Shown here piece by piece: positions 1 through 6,146 of a stretch of 7,765 nucleotides of DNA. How positions within the stretch are numbered: the stretch's first letter is position 1; each line of letters opens with the position of its first letter. Origin of the DNA: Candidatus Omnitrophota bacterium (GTDB taxonomy: Bacteria > Omnitrophota > Gorgyraeia > B26-G9); the NCBI GenBank assembly GCA_023136735.1, contig JAGLQQ010000159.1:1-7765 (forward strand). Direction: 5' to 3'. The position numbers and the translations under genes are program-made. The notes under the pieces are model-generated. The model had not been told where the DNA came from. It saw only the letters and a list, made by a program, of their open reading frames with translations, and made no database searches.

Positions 1-24
1 GAAAGAGTGCCGGAAAGAGTGCCT
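1..24 (+). repeat. 12-bp tandem repeat encoding ERVP-ERVP
   Basis: Bases 1-12 (GAAAGAGTGCCG) and 13-24 (GAAAGAGTGCCT) are identical except for the last base and encode ERVP twice, in frame with the coiled-coil gene. The window cuts the array, so more copies may lie upstream. The next codons, VARTRV, look like a degenerated continuation. Confidence 0.7.
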
Positions 25-897
25 GTGGCAAGAACAAGAGTAAAAACTCCTCCTGCGGGAAAAAGCAGAAATTCTGATTATCTTATCGATAGAATAGTAA
101 ATGAAACTATAAGAAATAAAGAAAATGTCGCTTCAAAGATTGAAGAGTTGACATATGAACTGAAGAGAATGCAAGAAGAGCTGCATTTATCTAAAGGTGA
201 GAAATCAAAAGTAGAGCAAAAGATTAATGAAATCCTGGCTAAGCTTGATCAGTTGCAGAATGCTTTGGATGAAGAGATAAGAAGACGCCGGTCTTTAGGT
301 CAAAAAGTAGATGATCTCTTGAGCAAAAGAGATCAATATATAAAAGCGAAAAAACTCTACGAAGAATTTAAGTCTAAACTGGCTCAGATTACTGATGAAG
401 TTCAGGTTATGACTGTCGAATTCAAAAGTATAAGGCAGCGACTTGACGAGGTTCAAGGCGAAAGAAAGAAACTTGCTGGTGAAGTAAAAGGTATGGAAAC
501 CGAATATACTGTATCAAAAACTGAGTATGATAAAGTCGTCAGACTCAGAGACACTATTTCAGCCAAAGTTGAAAGAATAGCCCTTGAGCTTGAAGAGTTA
601 CGTCGTGAACTTGATCTTCAGGTGACAGAAAAAACGCAGATAAGTGCTCAATTGAAAGATTATGAAGAAAGAAGCAACTACAGCGGAATGGAATTAGCAA
701 GACTTAGGCAGTTGCTTGAACAAAAGGATGCAATGCTGCTTGATCTCACGGGAAGGTATAGTCAGCTTAAAGTTGAACTTGATGCGGTTGTGGCAGAAAA
801 GTTTAAGGTGGAATTTTCATATCGCAATGCAATGACAGAGTTTGACAGAATTAAGGCAGATATTGAGAGATTTCTGCATGATAGCGGTACTAATTGA
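1..897 (+). CDS. Coiled-coil protein of unknown function, 5' end outside the window
   Basis: I do not recognise the family. The frame is open from base 1 and closes with TGA at 895-897, followed almost at once by further stops. The first possible start is GTG at 7, but the two codons before it are in frame and continue the same ERVP repeat, and no ribosome binding site is visible, so the gene most likely begins upstream. The visible 298 codons start with about 25 residues of basic, Pro-containing, probably disordered sequence (ERVPERVP, then TPPAGKS). From about residue 28 to the end almost everything is heptad-like helix rich in Glu, Lys, Leu, Arg and Gln, with few Gly or Pro, as expected of a long parallel coiled coil. 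No signal peptide or membrane segment is seen in this portion, so it is probably cytoplasmic. The next gene also encodes a long coiled coil, so the two may interact (inference). High confidence that it is coding, low on role. Confidence 0.85.
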   Translation, partial: ERVPERVPVARTRVKTPPAGKSRNSDYLIDRIVNETIRNKENVASKIEELTYELKRMQEELHLSKGEKSKVEQKINEILAKLDQLQNALDEEIRRRRSLGQKVDDLLSKRDQYIKAKKLYEEFKSKLAQITDEVQVMTVEFKSIRQRLDEVQGERKKLAGEVKGMETEYTVSKTEYDKVVRLRDTISAKVERIALELEELRRELDLQVTEKTQISAQLKDYEERSNYSGMELARLRQLLEQKDAMLLDLTGRYSQLKVELDAVVAEKFKVEFSYRNAMTEFDRIKADIERFLHDSGTN

Positions 898-952
898 TAG
901 TAATAGCAATAAAATAATAGAACTTATATTAAATTGCACTTTTGTATGGGAA

Positions 953-959
953 AAGGAGG
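953..959 (+). promoter_or_regulatory. Ribosome binding site AAGGAGG that decides the start of the AMIN/TPR gene
   Basis: AAGGAGG matches the anti-Shine-Dalgarno sequence over seven bases and sits 4 nt before ATG at 964. An in-frame TTG at 934 would add ten residues, but it lies upstream of this site and would put extra sequence before the basic n-region of a good signal peptide. The 964 start is therefore preferred. Confidence 0.85.
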
Positions 960-963
960 ACGT

Positions 964-3291
964 ATGCGGAAGAAGAAGCTATATCCGATTGTTGCGATAG
1001 TTTTTGCGGTATCATTTTTGTGCGCAAATTCACTGCTTTTTGCACAATCTGTTGTCTTAAACGAAACTGAGATAAAAGAGGATGAAAGTGCGGTTAAAAT
1101 ACTATTCTCTACTAATCGCTCTATCCCGGTCGAATGTTACGACTTATCCGTGCCGCCTCAGGTAATTATTGATTTTATGGGAGAAATATACACAAACAAA
1201 CCTGAGATTATGATGGTTAATAAAGGTGTGGTCAAACAAATGCGAGTTATCCGGGGGACAAAGAAAAGCCAAGACCTGGATGATTCTTTTTATTCTGTGG
1301 ATTTTATAATAGTTGATTTGAAGGAATCAATGCGTTATGACTTTGACCAGGGATTGACTACCTCGGTATTGGTGGTTTCAAAGCCAGGAAAAATAATTGA
1401 TGCGAATAAAGCACGAAAAGAAGCTGCAAAGCTTGTTGAAAAACCCCTGCCGGTATCTGCGCCAGCTAAAGAAGCTTCTAGTGTGATCGTTGCAAAAAGC
1501 ACACCGCTTTCGATGGATGACAAGGAATATGAAATGCCTGTCAAGCCGGTTAAATCTCAAGAGATTAAAGAAGTTACAAAAGCTCAAAAGAAAGAGAGAA
1601 TAGCCAAGTCGAAAAAAGGCAGAGTGAAAAAAGTAAAGAAACAAAAACCAATGGCTGAAAAATCAGAAGCAAAAGGAAAAACAACTATTGGAAAAATGAA
1701 GACAGGGATAAAAAACTTTTTTACTTTTGGTAAAGGCAAGAAGGAAGGGGTAGAACCCAAACAGAAAAGAAGAGCACAGAAGCCAGTAACTGAGGTTAAA
1801 GAAGTTGAGGTAAAGGAAGTTAAAGCTGTAGCTCCTACTCCACCTGCGAGCAAGAATAGTAAAAGAACATTTTTTAGTAAAAGAAGAAAACCTAAGGAAA
1901 GATCAACTGTTCAAAAAGCAAAAAAGCCCCAAAAGGCAAAAAAAGTCAAACCAGTTAGCAAGGCTATGAAAAGTAACAGCGAGGTTGATGGATATATAAA
2001 TGCTATTTCCTTAGCTCAAACTATAGCTAATGAAAAGATTGATGAGCTTCAGGCTGCAAATAAAAACTTGTCAATTGCGGCAGATAATCTAAAAAAAGCG
2101 GATTCAGCTAAAAGAACTATAGGGCAAAGAATAGAGAATAATAATACTAAGCAGGAATTATTAAAGGCTGATTTTAACGAAAGCTTTAAGCTCGCTACAT
2201 ACGCGAAAAGCTCAGCTAATGCTACCTGGATGGAGTATTCGGACGCAAAAGAAAAATTGAGTTTGTTTTTGAAAAATAATGCTGATGCTGAGAACTTAGA
2301 AAAAGCTCAAACTTTATATGAACAAAAAAAAACAGCTATAGCTCAGGCAATAAAATCGGCTGAAAGTGTGAAAGAAGAAAGTGATGCAAAGTTAGCTTTA
2401 TATGAGCAGGCAGTACAGGAAGGCAATGATTTGCTGCTTGAGGCAGATGACCAGAAAAAAAATCTAGGACAAGAGCAGATGCAGTATAACATTGCTGAAG
2501 AGGAAGTTTTCACAAAAAGACAGGAATTGGCTAGTGCTGAAAATGGTGTGCAAAAAGCGGAAAGGGATTATCAGCAATATGAGATAGATAAGTCTGATGC
2601 ACAGTACAAAGAAGCCCTATTTAACATAGATCAGACATTGGCATTAGAAGCAGAGAAAGAGCAAAGAAGAAAAGAAGCAGAAAGACTTAGCAGGATTAAA
2701 GATCAAAAGGCCGAGCAGATGAGAGTGCAGCAGGCAATGAAGGACAAAGAAGAGGCTCAATTAGCGGCTTTAAAGCAGATCCAAAAGAATGAAGAGGCTG
2801 AAGAAAAACAATTTTTGCAAAGAAGAAAAGAAAAAGCAGAACCTAAAAGACGAAGAGTAAAACCTATGGCTAAACCAGCTGCAGTACCGGAGGTGTTTCA
2901 GAGAAGAACGGAAGTATTGTCTACAGCTGTTGAACTGCGCAACTCAGGACTTGAGATGCAGCGCCAGGGGGATTTTGACAGCGCTGTAAAATATTATCAA
3001 CAGGCCTTGATTAGTGATCCAAAATATTCTACAGTGCATAACGATTTAGGAATTTTGTATGAACAAAAAGGCTTGAATGATAAAGCAAAGATGGAGTATC
3101 TTGCGGCCCTTAAAATAAACCCTCATTATGTTAGAGCACACTCGAATTTGGCTCTTTTATATGAGAAGTCGGGAGATAATAATAAGGCTTATTATCATTG
3201 GAAACAGAGGGTACAGCTAGGTCTAGAGGATGATCCTTGGACACATAAGGCTAAAAAGAGAATGGAATTATTAGAACAACAGAGAAAGTAG
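964..3291 (+). CDS. Exported AMIN-like / coiled-coil / TPR protein
   Basis: Predicted 775 residues from ATG 964. Residues 1 to about 27-29 form a signal peptide: MRKKK, a hydrophobic core, then LLFAQS. No convincing lipobox surrounds Cys20. Residues about 30-140 are beta-rich and resemble an AMIN domain (VKILFSTNRSIP, PQVIIDFMG, VVKQMRVIRG, YSVDFIIVDL). AMIN domains are known from AmiC and PilQ-type secretins, where they target proteins to peptidoglycan or the periplasm. Residues about 145-340 are an extremely Lys-rich, Pro-containing linker. Residues about 345-625 are Ala/Glu/Lys/Gln-rich helix, probably coiled coil. Residues about 654-755 contain three TPR-like units (for example GDFDSAVKYYQQALISDP and SNLALLYEKSGDNNKAYYHW). 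The likely location is the periplasm or envelope, acting as a scaffold that contacts the cell wall (inference). It follows another coiled-coil gene by 66 bp and precedes purA by 4 bp. The coding call is certain; the AMIN call is moderate; function is unknown. Confidence 0.88.
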   Translation: MRKKKLYPIVAIVFAVSFLCANSLLFAQSVVLNETEIKEDESAVKILFSTNRSIPVECYDLSVPPQVIIDFMGEIYTNKPEIMMVNKGVVKQMRVIRGTKKSQDLDDSFYSVDFIIVDLKESMRYDFDQGLTTSVLVVSKPGKIIDANKARKEAAKLVEKPLPVSAPAKEASSVIVAKSTPLSMDDKEYEMPVKPVKSQEIKEVTKAQKKERIAKSKKGRVKKVKKQKPMAEKSEAKGKTTIGKMKTGIKNFFTFGKGKKEGVEPKQKRRAQKPVTEVKEVEVKEVKAVAPTPPASKNSKRTFFSKRRKPKERSTVQKAKKPQKAKKVKPVSKAMKSNSEVDGYINAISLAQTIANEKIDELQAANKNLSIAADNLKKADSAKRTIGQRIENNNTKQELLKADFNESFKLATYAKSSANATWMEYSDAKEKLSLFLKNNADAENLEKAQTLYEQKKTAIAQAIKSAESVKEESDAKLALYEQAVQEGNDLLLEADDQKKNLGQEQMQYNIAEEEVFTKRQELASAENGVQKAERDYQQYEIDKSDAQYKEALFNIDQTLALEAEKEQRRKEAERLSRIKDQKAEQMRVQQAMKDKEEAQLAALKQIQKNEEAEEKQFLQRRKEKAEPKRRRVKPMAKPAAVPEVFQRRTEVLSTAVELRNSGLEMQRQGDFDSAVKYYQQALISDPKYSTVHNDLGILYEQKGLNDKAKMEYLAALKINPHYVRAHSNLALLYEKSGDNNKAYYHWKQRVQLGLEDDPWTHKAKKRMELLEQQRK
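1792..1821 (+). repeat. 15-bp imperfect tandem repeat encoding EVKEV-EVKEV
   Basis: Bases 1792-1806 and 1807-1821 match at 13 of 15 positions (GAGGTTAAAGAAGTT and GAGGTAAAGGAAGTT). They encode two EVKEV units in the basic linker of the AMIN/TPR protein. This is probably a local duplication in unstructured, low-constraint sequence. Confidence 0.65.
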
Positions 3292-3295
3292 AAGA

Positions 3296-4570
3296 ATGTC
3301 AAATAAAGTAATTATTGGTGCGCAGTGGGGAGATGAAGGTAAAGGTAAAATAATTGATATCCTTTCTAAGGACGTTGACTATGTGGTTCGTTATCAGGGA
3401 GGAAACAATGCAGGGCATACTGTAGTTGTTGGTACAGAGCAGGTAATCCTGCATTTAATTCCGTCAGGAATTCTGCATAAAAACAAAATATGTGTTATCG
3501 GTAACGGGGTTGTTATTGATCCTGAAGCTTTGCTGAGTGAAATAGAATATCTTAAAAAGCGTAATATCGATGTCAGTAAAAGCCTTAGGATAAGCGATAG
3601 GGCACATGTGATTTTCCCTTATCATAAAATTCTTGATCAATTGAGGGAAGAAAAATTCAGAAAAATTAAGATTGGGACTACAGGTAAGGGAATAGGTCCG
3701 TGTTATACCGATAAATTTGCCCGGGGCGGAATAAGAATAGGGGATCTTTTAAATAAATCTTTATTTGAAGCCAAATTGAAATGCAATATTGAGGAAAAGA
3801 ACGCAATTTTCTCAAAAGTTTATAAGCATAAAAAATATCCGTTTGATAAAATATATCAAGAGTATCTTGATTTTGTTGAGATTATTAAACCTTATATTTG
3901 TGATTGCTCAGTGCTTCTTAATGAAGCTATAAGAAAAAAGAAAAAGATACTCTTTGAAGGCGCTCAAGGGACTTTACTTGATGTTGATCACGGAACGTAT
4001 CCTTTTGTTACATCCAGTAATTCTACTGCTGGAGGCGCTTGTGTAGGAAGCGGGATAGGGCCGACCAGGATTGATAAGGCTCTCGGTATTGTTAAGGCGT
4101 ATACTACAAGGGTTGGAGAAGGGCCTTTCCCTACAGAGTTTTCTGCTCCATTGATGAAAAAAATTCGTACAATAGGTAAAGAATTCGGGGCAACAACAGG
4201 CAGACCGCGCAGATGCGGTTGGTTTGACGCATTAGTTGTTAAACACGCAGTTGATGTTAACGGACTTGATGGCATCGTTGTGACTAAGCTGGATGTTTTG
4301 GATCAAATGCCTAAACTAAAGATATGTACAGGATATAAGTATAAAGGTAAACTTTATGAGCATTTTCCTTCGGATATTGAAGTCCTCTGGAAAGCAAAGC
4401 CTGTTTATGAAGAATGGCCGGGATGGCTTAAAGATACAACACAGACAAAGAAATTCGCAAACTTACCAATTAATGCCCGCAAATACATTAAGAGACTATC
4501 TCAACTGGTAGGAGCTAAAGTAGAAATAGTCTCAATAGGCTCTGAGCGAAACCAAACTCTTTTTGTTTAA
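3296..4570 (+). CDS. purA: Adenylosuccinate synthetase
   Basis: Cytoplasmic enzyme (EC 6.3.4.4) joining IMP and aspartate with GTP to form adenylosuccinate, the first committed step to AMP. At 424 residues it is full length for bacterial PurA. GDEGKGK (12-18) is the glycine-rich phosphate loop, with catalytic Asp13. NNAGH (37-41) supplies catalytic His41; both numbers match E. coli PurA. GTTGKGIGPCY (127-137) and FEGAQGTLLDVDHGTYP (220-236) are IMP-site and family signature segments. ATTGRPRRCGWFD (299-311) is the aspartate/IMP loop, and TKLDVLD (330-336) is the GTP base-recognition segment. The C-terminal VSIGSERNQT corresponds to the usual VSxGxxRxxT. The ATG lies 4 nt after the preceding stop with only a weak purine-rich stretch (GAGAAAG) before it, so translation is probably coupled to the upstream gene. 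No defect seen. Confidence 0.98.
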   Translation: MSNKVIIGAQWGDEGKGKIIDILSKDVDYVVRYQGGNNAGHTVVVGTEQVILHLIPSGILHKNKICVIGNGVVIDPEALLSEIEYLKKRNIDVSKSLRISDRAHVIFPYHKILDQLREEKFRKIKIGTTGKGIGPCYTDKFARGGIRIGDLLNKSLFEAKLKCNIEEKNAIFSKVYKHKKYPFDKIYQEYLDFVEIIKPYICDCSVLLNEAIRKKKKILFEGAQGTLLDVDHGTYPFVTSSNSTAGGACVGSGIGPTRIDKALGIVKAYTTRVGEGPFPTEFSAPLMKKIRTIGKEFGATTGRPRRCGWFDALVVKHAVDVNGLDGIVVTKLDVLDQMPKLKICTGYKYKGKLYEHFPSDIEVLWKAKPVYEEWPGWLKDTTQTKKFANLPINARKYIKRLSQLVGAKVEIVSIGSERNQTLFV

Positions 4571-4592
4571 GTAAGAGGAAAAAAATAAACTC

Positions 4593-5255
4593 ATGATAGA
4601 TATTTACGAAATAACTTCTCGTTTAGTACTTGCTGCTGTTTTAAGCGGCTTGATAGGTTATGAGCGGGAGGTACATGGCCGGGCCGCAGGACTTAGAACA
4701 ACAATACTTGTGGGTGTAGGATCGTGTCTGATGATGATCCTTTCAATGTATTTGCATGCTATTTATGCTCACTCTGCTGATGTAGACCCGAGTAGAATAG
4801 CGGCACAGGTTGTCAGTGGTATTGGGTTTCTGGGTGCAGGTACGATAATTCGTTATGGATCTTCTGTTCGTGGTTTAACCACAGCTGCAGGCCTTTGGGC
4901 CGTTGCAGGTATTGGACTTGCTGTTGGATGCGGTTTTTATCCGGCAGCTTTAATGGCTACTGGAATAATATTTGTGGTATTAGTGTCATTATCTCGTTTT
5001 GAAAGAAAAATAAGAAAGAGATTTGATAAAATACTCAAAATAGAAATATCAGGCGGTATTGATAAGTTCTGTCAGGTGACAAAGACTATTTCTGATTTTC
5101 AGGCTGTGATCAAGAATGTTGAAGTAAAGCCGGCTGTTGGAAAAAATGTGTTTAGAATGATCCTGACATTAGAGATCTATGACCAAAAATTAAGTAATGA
5201 GATCACAAAATCCCTGGTAAAAGTTGAAGGCATATCGACTGTAAAATGGGTTTAA
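4593..5255 (+). CDS. MgtC/SapB-family membrane protein with C-terminal ACT-like domain
   Basis: 220 residues. The N-terminal roughly 135 residues are hydrophobic, with about four to five membrane segments (near 8-24, 37-55, 70-88, 95-113, 115-135), and carry the family hallmarks: GYEREVHGRAAGLRT (22-36), GIGFLGAGTI (76-85) and VRGLTTAAGLWAVAGIGLAVG (from 92). Residues about 147-220 form a soluble alpha/beta domain resembling the ACT-like tail of many MgtC homologues. Salmonella MgtC is linked to growth in low Mg2+ and to F-type ATPase and envelope physiology, but most family members are uncharacterised, so I give no symbol. GAGGA at 4575-4579 is a candidate ribosome binding site, with a rather long 13-nt gap to ATG. 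The gene begins 22 bp after purA, and its last 10 bp overlap larB, which points to an operon. Family confidence is high; the physiological role is open. Confidence 0.93.
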   Translation: MIDIYEITSRLVLAAVLSGLIGYEREVHGRAAGLRTTILVGVGSCLMMILSMYLHAIYAHSADVDPSRIAAQVVSGIGFLGAGTIIRYGSSVRGLTTAAGLWAVAGIGLAVGCGFYPAALMATGIIFVVLVSLSRFERKIRKRFDKILKIEISGGIDKFCQVTKTISDFQAVIKNVEVKPAVGKNVFRMILTLEIYDQKLSNEITKSLVKVEGISTVKWV

Positions 5256-5962
5256 AGAAAAAGAAGCAAATACCCCCTAAGAACAAAGCAAATCATATTA
5301 GTCTCAACAGCAATAATCTCTGTACTGCCAGAATAGATATTTCAAGAGAAAAACGGCGAGGTTTTCCTGAAGTTATTTATTGTCCAGGAAAAACAATTGC
5401 ACAAATTAAAAATATAGCTATTTGTATTTTGTGTTATAACGACACTCTTCTTTTGACAAGAGCAAGTAGAAAGATATATTCTGACCTTAAAAAATCTATT
5501 CCCCAAATAAAATTCAATGCGCAAGCAAAATTGATATATTATTGCAGGAAAAAGAAAAAAAATGAGTCTAAAGGGAAGATACTTGTAATAAGCGCAGGAA
5601 CCAGTGATATCCCTGTAGCAGAAGAAGCTGCAGTGACAGCAGAGCTTATGGGTAATCATGTAGAACGTTTATACGATGTCGGAGTTGCTGGGATCCATAG
5701 GTTGCTTGATAAGGTGGATCTTATCAGGCAGGCAAGTGTTATTGTTGTGGTGGCTGGAATGGAAGGAGCATTGGGGAGCGTTATCAGCGGAATGGTAGAT
5801 AAACCGGTTATTGGCGTTCCTACAAGCGTAGGTTACGGAGCAAGTTTTTCCGGTATAGCACCGCTATTGACCATGCTCAACAGCTGTTCTCCAGGAGTAA
5901 GTGTAGTTAATATAGATAATGGCTTTGGCGCCGGTTATATGGCTGGATTGATAAATAAATAG
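5246..5962 (+). CDS. larB: LarB, pyridinium-3,5-biscarboxylic acid mononucleotide synthase
   Basis: 238 residues with a PurE-like C-terminal domain. LarB (EC 2.5.1.143) carboxylates the nicotinate ring of NaAD at C5 and cleaves the phosphoanhydride, giving the dicarboxylated mononucleotide precursor of the nickel-pincer cofactor. Visible landmarks are RRGFPEVIYCPGKT (37-50), SAGTSDIPVAEEAA (116-129), DVGVAGIHRL (144-153), GMEGAL (171-176), PTSVGYGASF (192-201), and NSCSPGVSVVNIDNGFGAGY ending at 231. Cys214 and Glu173 are 41 residues apart, the same spacing as Cys221 and Glu180 of the Lactiplantibacillus plantarum enzyme as I recall it; that Cys forms the substrate adduct. A short basic insertion (RKKKKNESKGK, 101-111) separates the two halves. 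ATG 5246 lies inside the end of the MgtC-family gene (10-bp overlap, different frame), and the nearest GAAGG is 15 nt upstream, so coupling is likely. Older annotations call this family 'AIR carboxylase' or 'circadian phase modifier CpmA'. Confidence 0.95.
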   Translation: MGLKKKKQIPPKNKANHISLNSNNLCTARIDISREKRRGFPEVIYCPGKTIAQIKNIAICILCYNDTLLLTRASRKIYSDLKKSIPQIKFNAQAKLIYYCRKKKKNESKGKILVISAGTSDIPVAEEAAVTAELMGNHVERLYDVGVAGIHRLLDKVDLIRQASVIVVVAGMEGALGSVISGMVDKPVIGVPTSVGYGASFSGIAPLLTMLNSCSPGVSVVNIDNGFGAGYMAGLINK

Positions 5963-6146
5963 GGGAAATACTAGGGTGTGGGGTGTAGGGAGTAGGGAAA
6001 AAATTATAAACCATACCGTTAAAATAAAAAACAGGAAGCAAATAATATAATTTTAAATAGGGAATTGGAGATAGGGTGTAGGTGGTAGGGAAAACCAAAA
6101 AATATTTTAACCCCATCTCCTAATCCCCAAACCCCAGGTTTTTATT
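5963..6146. other. larB-larC intergenic element with G-tracts, C-tracts and repeats
   Basis: This 184-bp gap has clear strand asymmetry. Near larB the + strand has four G-runs at 5974-5997 (GGG, GGGG, GGG, GGG with 3-4-nt loops), which fits the classic G-quadruplex pattern; another GGGG lies at 5962-5965. The segment 5981-6001 recurs at 6074-6094 with 19 of 21 identities. An AT-rich spacer lies between the copies and contains an isolated TATAAT at 6046-6051, with no good -35 box. Near larC the + strand turns C-rich (CCCC at 6111-6114, 6125-6128 and 6132-6135). No convincing gene is visible in it. It resembles the short G/C-tract intergenic repeats dispersed in some genomes (inference). Confidence 0.6.
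6060..6128. repeat. Imperfect inverted repeat upstream of larC
   Basis: GGGAATTGGAGATAGGG (6060-6076) is nearly the reverse complement of 6111-6128, whose complement reads GGGGATTAGGAGATGGGG. GGAGAT pairs perfectly and the G-runs on both sides can pair with C-runs, with a one-base bulge or mismatch between. The 34-nt intervening segment (6077-6110) carries the end of the second direct-repeat copy. Transcribed, it could fold into a long-loop hairpin ending about 18 nt before larC. There is no T-run after it, so it is not an obvious terminator. Confidence 0.5.

Noticed and set aside
7..9. GTG at 7 as the true start of the first gene
   Set aside because: The frame is open to base 1, the ERVP repeat continues through it, and no ribosome binding site is visible, so the gene more likely starts upstream of the window.
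934..963. TTG at 934 as the start of the AMIN/TPR gene
   Set aside because: The AAGGAGG site lies after it, 4 nt before ATG 964, and the signal peptide begins naturally at 964.
1335..1853. Open frames on the minus strand opposite the basic linker
   Set aside because: They come from Lys/Glu-rich codons on the coding strand, which read as Phe/Leu/Ser-rich sequence in antisense. They have no supporting motif, and the + strand gene is well supported.
3988..4275. Minus-strand open frame inside purA
   Set aside because: It lies fully opposite highly conserved PurA motifs and has no recognisable protein features.
5246..5962. PurE (AIR carboxylase mutase) as the identity of larB, suggested by nearby purA
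   Set aside because: The RxGFPEV N-terminal motif, DVGVAGIHRL, GMEGAL and the C-terminal NSCxPGVxVVNIDNGFGA are LarB hallmarks; PurE is shorter and lacks them.
6046..6051. TATAAT upstream of larC as a promoter
   Set aside because: The -10 match is perfect, but no credible -35 lies 16-18 nt upstream and the area is AT-rich. It remains possible but is not supported enough to list.
5962..6146. CRISPR array or insertion sequence in the larB-larC gap
   Set aside because: There are only two imperfect repeat copies without regular spacing, no transposase frame and no clear target-site duplication.
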